Below are positions 59,299 through 64,000 of a stretch of 64,000 nt of DNA, in pieces. Source of the stretch: Marmoricola sp. Leaf446 (GTDB lineage: Bacteria > Actinomycetota > Actinomycetes > Propionibacteriales > Nocardioidaceae); assembly GCF_001424755.1 (NCBI RefSeq), contig NZ_LMRF01000001.1, forward strand, positions 1,408,544-1,472,543. The letters run 5' to 3'. The notes below the pieces were generated by a model, which was given only the letters and a program-made list of their open reading frames with translations, was not told the origin of the DNA and ran no database searches. Position 1 is the stretch's first letter; each line of letters opens with the position of its first letter. Position numbers and translations under genes: made by a program.

Positions 59299-60686
59299 CG
59301 CCGACCCCCCGTCGAGGCGGGCTGCTCGCTGAGCTCGTCGGGCGAGACCGAGCCGCCGCGGGCCCGGGTGACGAGGTAGAGCACGACCACGACCGCGAAG
59401 GACAGCAGGCTGAGGAGCAGCTGCGAGCGGGTGTCCTTGGTGAGCCCCATCTGCACCAGGATCGCCAGGATCCCGACGATGGCGACGAGGGTCAGCCCGG
59501 GGAACAGCCACATCCTGACCACCAGCTGGTCGTCCGGCGTACGACGTCGGAGCACCAGCTGCGAGAGCGCGATCAGCAGGTAGACGAAGAGGATCACCGC
59601 GCCGGAGGAGTTGAGCAGGAACAGGAAGACGGTGTCGGGGGAGACGTAGGCCGCGATCACGCTCAGGAAGCCGATGACCGTGGAGAACAGGATCGCCCAC
59701 ACCGGGACGCCCCGGGAGCTCAGCGCGACGAGGCGGGCCGGTGCCTCGCGGCGCTCGGCGAGCACGAACAGCATCCGGGAGGCGGTGTAGAGCCCGGAGT
59801 TGAGGCAGGACAGCACGGCGGTCAGCACGACGGCGTTCATGATGTGGTCGGCGTACGGGATGCCCATCCGGCCGAAGGCGAGCACGAAGGGGGAGACCTC
59901 CGGCTCGTTCTCCTTCCAGGGGACGATCAGCACGAGGAGCACTGCGGAGCCCACGAAGAAGGTCGCGACGCGCAGGATCACCGACTGCGTGGCCTTGGCG
60001 ATCGCACGCTCGGGGTCGTCGGACTCCGCGGCGGCGACGGTGGCGATCTCGGCGCCCACCATCGAGAAGACCACCACGACGATGCTCGAGAAGACCGCGC
60101 CGACCCCGAGCGGCAGGAAGCCGTCCTGGCTGGTCATCAGGCTGACGTCGAAGTCCTTGTCGGGCCACAGGCCGACGACGAACAGCGTGCCCAGCACCAG
60201 GAACGCGACGATCGCGACCACCTTGATGCCGGCGAACCAGTACTCGAACTCGCCGTAGGAGCCGACCGAGACCAGGTTGGTGGCGGTCATCAGCAGCATC
60301 AGGCCGAGCGACAGCAGCCACAGCGGGGCGTCGAACCAGAAGGTGAGGATGCCCGCCCCGGCGACGGCCTCGAAGCCGACGACGATGACCCAGAAGTACC
60401 AGTACAGCCAGGCCACCGAGAAGCCCGCCCAGCCGCCCAGCGCCCGCCGCGAGTAGTCGGCGAAGGAGCCCGTGGACGGGTTGGCCGTCGCCATCTCGCC
60501 GAGCATGCGCATCACCAGGATGATCAGCAGGCCGGTCAGCAGGTAGGACAGGAACGCCCCGGGCCCGGTGGTCTTGATGACCGAGCCGGACCCCACGAAC
60601 AGCCCGGCGCCGATCACGCCGCCGATCGCGATCATGGTCAGGTGTCGCTGCTTGAGGCCCTTCTGCAGCTGAGCGGGAGCAGACAT
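59295..60686 (-). CDS. Amino-acid permease (APC superfamily, AroP/GabP-like)
   Basis: A 463-residue APC transporter with about twelve membrane segments. LTMIAIGGVIGAGLFVGSGS opens the first helix and GPGAFLSYLLTGLLIILVMRMLGEMA follows, the signature of amino-acid permeases. Substrate not identifiable. Single gene; its C-terminal codon overlaps the acVLRF1 stop. Confidence 0.92.
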   Translation of the reverse strand: MSAPAQLQKGLKQRHLTMIAIGGVIGAGLFVGSGSVIKTTGPGAFLSYLLTGLLIILVMRMLGEMATANPSTGSFADYSRRALGGWAGFSVAWLYWYFWVIVVGFEAVAGAGILTFWFDAPLWLLSLGLMLLMTATNLVSVGSYGEFEYWFAGIKVVAIVAFLVLGTLFVVGLWPDKDFDVSLMTSQDGFLPLGVGAVFSSIVVVVFSMVGAEIATVAAAESDDPERAIAKATQSVILRVATFFVGSAVLLVLIVPWKENEPEVSPFVLAFGRMGIPYADHIMNAVVLTAVLSCLNSGLYTASRMLFVLAERREAPARLVALSSRGVPVWAILFSTVIGFLSVIAAYVSPDTVFLFLLNSSGAVILFVYLLIALSQLVLRRRTPDDQLVVRMWLFPGLTLVAIVGILAILVQMGLTKDTRSQLLLSLLSFAVVVVLYLVTRARGGSVSPDELSEQPASTGGRR

Positions 60687-60782
60687 CAAACGATCCTCAC
60701 GGCCGGGTGGCCGCACCCGAGCAGGCTCGACCGCTTGCCAGCATGGCACGGCTGGACCGCGGCGAGCGAGGGCCGCGAGCAG

Positions 60783-61466
60783 TTAGACGGTGAGCGAGGC
60801 CACACCCTCGAGCAGTCCCGCGACGGGTTCGCCGACGGCGCGGTCCAGCAGCGTCGCCACCGCGAAGTCGGCAGCGGCGCGCTCGAAGACCGAGCCCCTT
60901 CGCAGCATGGCGTGCTTGCCGTCCTGCACGTCCAGCCAGCCGAACGAGGCCGCGGTGCCCGCCACCTCCTGCCCGAGCCGTCGCGCCCGGCGGGGGTCGG
61001 CGACGCGGTCGGCGGTGCCGTGCACCATCAGCACTCGGCGACCGGCGAGGGTGGCGTGGTCGGCAGGCGCGATCCAGGCGTTCAGCGCGGCCACCCCCAC
61101 GACCGGGGCAGCGGACCCCGCCAGCAGGGCCGCCCGGCCGCCCAGCGAGTGGCCCACCAGGCACGCGGGCAGCTCTCCGTGGCGCCGGGCCACCTCCTCG
61201 AGCGCCCACAGCGCGTCGTCGACCGGGGTGTGGCCGGTGTCCCAGCCGCGGGTGGAGTTGAGCACCCGGTAGACGGCCAGCCCGCGGCCGCCACCGGCCC
61301 GACCGACCCGGGCGATGCGACGTGCCACCGGCACCATCCGCAGCACCGACAGCTGGGCCGGGCTGACCTCGGCCCGGTCGCGGCGGGCGGCACCCCCGTG
61401 CAGCACCAGCACGACGCCCTCGGGACGGCGCGGCGCGCGGACGGGGACGAGGCGGGGCTGCGGCAC
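60783..61466 (-). CDS. Alpha/beta hydrolase
   Basis: A 227-residue alpha/beta hydrolase. The nucleophile elbow is GHSLGG with S107, the oxyanion region is VLHGGAARRD, and a late D/H pair (HGTADRVADP and DGKHAMLRR) completes the triad. GTG 61466 is chosen because a strong AGGAGG lies 5 bases upstream; longer readings would collide with the divergent kinase gene. Substrate unknown. Confidence 0.8.
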   Translation of the reverse strand: MPQPRLVPVRAPRRPEGVVLVLHGGAARRDRAEVSPAQLSVLRMVPVARRIARVGRAGGGRGLAVYRVLNSTRGWDTGHTPVDDALWALEEVARRHGELPACLVGHSLGGRAALLAGSAAPVVGVAALNAWIAPADHATLAGRRVLMVHGTADRVADPRRARRLGQEVAGTAASFGWLDVQDGKHAMLRRGSVFERAAADFAVATLLDRAVGEPVAGLLEGVASLTV

Positions 61467-61545
61467 GTGGGCCTCCTGGGCGTACGACGGGGAGGGTGCT
61501 CGTCGACCGGCGGGTCGACGGCGATCGCGGGGGGCTGCTGCCAGG

Positions 61546-62475
61546 ATGACGGACGTGTGGGAGCCGGACCCCTCGTGGGAGGTGCTGCCCGGCGCGGCCG
61601 GCCCGGCGAGCGCCGGCGTGTGGCGCGCCCGGTCGGGCGGTCGGAGCTGGGTCGTCAAGCGGCTGCGCCCCCCGGCGTACGACGAGCCGGGCTCGCACCT
61701 CGCGCTCGACCCCGCCCACCCCGGCTACTGGCGCCGGGAGGCCGACGCCGCGCTGACCGGCTTCGGTGACGGCCCCGGGCTGGTGCGCGCGGGGGACGGC
61801 CCGGTGGAGGAGGACGACGAGGGCGTGACGCTGTGGAGCCCGGAGTCGGTGGGGGAGCCACCCACCGGGCTCCACGTCGCGCGCGCTCTCGGCAGCTTCG
61901 CCGCGGCGGCGTACGACGCCCCGCCGTGGGCCGCCCGCGACCAGCTGCGGCGGCGGCTCGAGCTGGTGGAGGCCCGGGGCGGGTGGCGCACCCTGGCGCG
62001 CACCACGCTGGCCGACGTCACCAGCCTGCTGTGGGAGCGGCGCGGTCACTGGCTGGCCCGGCTCGACGAGGGCCCCCAGGGGCGCGTCCACGGCGACGCG
62101 GTGCCGTCGAACTTCCTCACCACCGGTCGCGGCGGCGCGGTCGTGGCCGTGGACTGGCAGTGCCTGGGCGTGGGGCCGGTCGGCGCCGACCTCGGCTACT
62201 GGTCGCTGTCGAGCCGCGAGGAGTTCGGGGTGCTGCTCGAGGCGTTCCTCGCCGGGGTCGCGTCCGAGCCGGGGCACGCGCCCGACGCCGAGGCCGTGGC
62301 GCGCGCGGCGCAGGTGCACGCGGCGTACTCCGTGCTGTGCCGGGCCGAGTGGGCGCTGGCCCAGGCCGCCAAGGGCGAGGGGGCGCTCGCCGGCAAGTTC
62401 CGCCACCCGGCCGTGGCGCCCTACCTGCGTGCGGTCGAGCGGCAGTTCCCGCAGCTCGAGGCGCTGCTGCCGTGA
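61546..62475 (+). CDS. Aminoglycoside phosphotransferase-like kinase
   Basis: A 309-residue protein-kinase-like phosphotransferase. Catalytic loop VHGDAVPSNFL (D184, N189), metal-binding D203 in VAVDWQCLG, and K38 (VVKRL) as the ATP lysine. Natural substrates of such APH proteins are often sugars or choline-like compounds rather than antibiotics. Two starts are possible: ATG 61546, or GTG 61555, which lies 7 bases after CAGGAT and would be leaderless. Confidence 0.75.
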   Translation: MTDVWEPDPSWEVLPGAAGPASAGVWRARSGGRSWVVKRLRPPAYDEPGSHLALDPAHPGYWRREADAALTGFGDGPGLVRAGDGPVEEDDEGVTLWSPESVGEPPTGLHVARALGSFAAAAYDAPPWAARDQLRRRLELVEARGGWRTLARTTLADVTSLLWERRGHWLARLDEGPQGRVHGDAVPSNFLTTGRGGAVVAVDWQCLGVGPVGADLGYWSLSSREEFGVLLEAFLAGVASEPGHAPDAEAVARAAQVHAAYSVLCRAEWALAQAAKGEGALAGKFRHPAVAPYLRAVERQFPQLEALLP

Positions 62476-62550
62476 GCCCCTGACCGACTGGTCTGCTCCG
62501 CGTCAGGGCGTGCGTTGACCCCCACGGGGGGCGGGCGGACAGTGCGAGTC

Positions 62551-63222
62551 ATGCGCCGTACGCCGGCACCACCCGCGGTCCTGCTCCTCCTCGTGCTGAC
62601 CCTGGCCCTCGCCGGGTGCGGGGGCGGGGACGGCCGGGCCGGCGCGGACGACGAGCCGTCCGCGTCCGCGCCCTCGGAGTCCGCGACCACCGAGGCGGCG
62701 GAGGGGACGCAGCAGGCGGGGGCGACGTACTTCGTGGAGGCCGACTCCGACGCCGTCAACGCGGTGGTCGCCGCGGCGCAGCGCTCGGGCGCGGCCACCA
62801 CGGCCCCGGAGCGGATGGGCCGCTGCGGACGGATGGGCGAGCAGCAGGGCTACGCCGCGTGGCGCCGGTGCTGGCACGGGCTGCTGGACCCCTTCGTCCG
62901 CGACCTCGACGCGGTGGCGGCGACACTGGGCCGGATGGCCGGGCGGGACCTGCCCGCCGCCTGCACCCGCGAGCTGCGGGCCGGGCAACAGCGGTTCACC
63001 GGCTCCGGGAAGCGGGTCGACGGGCTGCTCACCGGCATCGACTCCGACGACCGGGCCGCGCAGGAACGGTCGATGGACACCTACCGGAAGGTGGTCGGGC
63101 GCGTGGGCGAGGGGTTCGCGCCGTACTTCCGCGCCCTGACCCGGGCCTGCTACTCGCCCAGCGACCTCGAGAGCATCGACGCGGCCGCGAAGGCCGACCC
63201 CAGCGCGTCAGCGGAGGGCTAG
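62551..63222 (+). CDS. Putative lipoprotein
   Basis: A 223-residue predicted lipoprotein: short signal with lipobox L-A-G-C (Cys near residue 23), a Ser/Glu-rich linker, then a helical domain with four Cys (CGRM, RCWH, ACTRE, ACYSP). No family recognised. Single gene between the kinase and the DUF6314 gene. Confidence 0.7.
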   Translation: MRRTPAPPAVLLLLVLTLALAGCGGGDGRAGADDEPSASAPSESATTEAAEGTQQAGATYFVEADSDAVNAVVAAAQRSGAATTAPERMGRCGRMGEQQGYAAWRRCWHGLLDPFVRDLDAVAATLGRMAGRDLPAACTRELRAGQQRFTGSGKRVDGLLTGIDSDDRAAQERSMDTYRKVVGRVGEGFAPYFRALTRACYSPSDLESIDAAAKADPSASAEG

Positions 63223-63230
63223 GCCCGACC

Positions 63231-63236
63231 TAGGCT
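63231..63236 (+). promoter_or_regulatory. -10 TAGGCT of the DUF6314 gene
   Basis: TAGGCT ends 6 bases before the GTG at 63243. Confidence 0.45.
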
Positions 63237-63242
63237 GGCGCG

Positions 63243-63692
63243 GTGAGCGCTGCGCACCCCCTGGCCGACCCGCGGCGGCTGCTCGGCGGCTGGGTGCTGG
63301 AGCGCACCATCGAGGACCGCCGCGGCGACCTGGGCGGGGTGGTGACGGGCCGGCTCGAGCTGGTCGAGGAGGCCCCTGACCGGCTGCGGTGGGAGGAGCG
63401 GGCCACCTGGCAGCGACCCGGCGGCGAGGTGGCGGTGCGACGCACGCTGCGCGTCGTACGCCGCGACGCGGGGTGGTGGGTCCTGTTCGAGGACGGACGC
63501 GACTTCCACCCCTGGCGGACCGGTGTGCAGGTCGTCCACGACTGCCGGCCCGACACCTACCGCGGGCTCGTCACCGGGTCGCCGGACTCGTGGTCGGTGA
63601 CGTGGGAGGTGACCGGGCCGGCGAAGGACTACCTCATGCGGACGCGGCTGCGGCCCGCCGCCCCCGAGGGGACGAGCGGGCCGCAGCCGTGA
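63243..63692 (+). CDS. DUF6314 family protein
   Basis: A 149-residue beta-barrel-like protein with LGGWVLERTIEDRRGDLGG at the start, DGRDFHPWRTG in the middle and WEVTGPAKDYLMRTRL near the end, the pattern I associate with DUF6314 (lipocalin-like). Function unknown. The leaderless promoter directly upstream supports the GTG. Confidence 0.7.
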   Translation: MSAAHPLADPRRLLGGWVLERTIEDRRGDLGGVVTGRLELVEEAPDRLRWEERATWQRPGGEVAVRRTLRVVRRDAGWWVLFEDGRDFHPWRTGVQVVHDCRPDTYRGLVTGSPDSWSVTWEVTGPAKDYLMRTRLRPAAPEGTSGPQP

Positions 63693-63710
63693 CGCGGGCG
63701 AGGGGGACCC

Positions 63711-64000
63711 TCAGCGGTGCAGCTTGTCCACCAGGCGCCAGGCGACGGGCAGGCAGCCGGCGGCGAGCAGGATCTTGAGGCCGTCGCCGAGCAGGTAGTT
63801 CTTCATGCCGATGTCGAAGGCCTCGCCGAGACCGATGCCGAGCGAGGCGGCGAGGTAGGGCAGACCGACCGCGTAGACGACGGCGTTGCCGAGGACCATC
63901 GTGGCGATGGTGCGACCGGGCGAGCGGTCGCCGCCGCGGCTGGCGAGCAGGCCGACCACGCCGGCCGCGAGCACGAAGCCGATCACGTAGCCGAGGGAGG
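63711..64000 (-). CDS. bioY: Biotin transporter BioY (C-terminal part; gene continues outside window)
   Basis: The last 96 residues or so of a BioY-type S-component, the membrane subunit that binds biotin in energy-coupling-factor or stand-alone transport. SLGYVIGFVLAAGVVG, MVLGNAVVYAVGLPYLA and LGDGLKILLAAGCLPVAWRLVD match its last membrane segments. The N-terminal half and any ATPase partners lie beyond the window. Confidence 0.85.
   Translation of the reverse strand, partial: SLGYVIGFVLAAGVVGLLASRGGDRSPGRTIATMVLGNAVVYAVGLPYLAASLGIGLGEAFDIGMKNYLLGDGLKILLAAGCLPVAWRLVDKLHR

Noticed and set aside
61546-62475. Aminoglycoside resistance gene
   Set aside because: Only the general APH fold and catalytic residues are visible; such kinases are common chromosomal genes with other substrates, and nothing points to acquired resistance.

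Overview
The window is a 64 kb piece of a very GC-rich actinobacterial chromosome, most likely from Nocardioidaceae (Nocardioides-like). The group is clear from whiA, rbpA, opcA, a DUF222-HNH gene, an actinobacterial VLRF1 protein and the gene order; the family is my inference. Coding density is high. No stretch of more than about 300 bases lacks a gene, and I saw no tRNA, rRNA, IS element or CRISPR array.

Region by region: (1) 1-4.98 kb: the end of a DUF222-HNH gene, an AbiEi-like protein, a malyl-CoA lyase / malyl-CoA thioesterase-like operon and a serine hydrolase. (2) 5-12.1 kb: dps, a secreted TIM-barrel-like protein, gnd, and the sulfonate operon ssuC-ssuB-ssuA-ssuD. (3) 12.1-19.2 kb: SRPBCC proteins, an epimerase-like protein, an F420-type LLM oxidoreductase, a DUF1707 membrane protein, a GNAT, a glutamine-synthetase-like ligase coupled to a C39-like protein, and an MBL hydrolase. 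(4) 19.2-31.9 kb: SOS-controlled uvrA, a Rieske lipoprotein, a universal stress protein, uvrC-rapZ-yvcK-whiA, gap-pgk-tpiA, secG and rbpA. (5) 31.9-33.2 kb: an AbiEi/DUF559 gene between two inverted arrays of a 32-bp repeat. (6) 33.2-45.9 kb: the pentose-phosphate operon tkt-tal-pgi-zwf-opcA-pgl, ctaB, a lipoprotein, and an ABC-2 exporter coupled to ctaA. (7) 45.9-50.3 kb: a DinB-like gene and a coupled pair made of a long repeat protein and a PqqD/M50-type membrane metalloprotease. (8) 50.5-57.3 kb: the SUF operon sufR-B-D-Rieske-C-S-U-T. (9) 57.3-64 kb: a lipoprotein, dienelactone hydrolase, acVLRF1, an amino-acid permease, an alpha/beta hydrolase, an APH-like kinase, a lipoprotein, a DUF6314 protein and the end of bioY.

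How the genes work together: gap/pgk/tpiA with the pentose-phosphate operon and gnd cover triose-phosphate and NADPH metabolism. SUF assembles Fe-S clusters, ctaA/ctaB make heme A, and uvrA/uvrC serve excision repair. From memory, much of the order (uvrC-rapZ-yvcK-whiA ... gap-pgk-tpi-secG ... pgl-opcA-zwf-tal-tkt-ctaB ... ctaA-ABC ... sufR-B-D-C-S-U-T) matches Mycobacterium. The items that stand out are the repeat-flanked AbiEi gene and the repeat-protein/M50 pair, both lying inside this conserved backbone.

A recurring promoter design is visible: a -10-like hexamer (mostly TAnnnT) ends exactly 6 or 7 bases before the ATG/GTG of about twenty genes. This implies widespread leaderless transcripts and was used to choose several starts.
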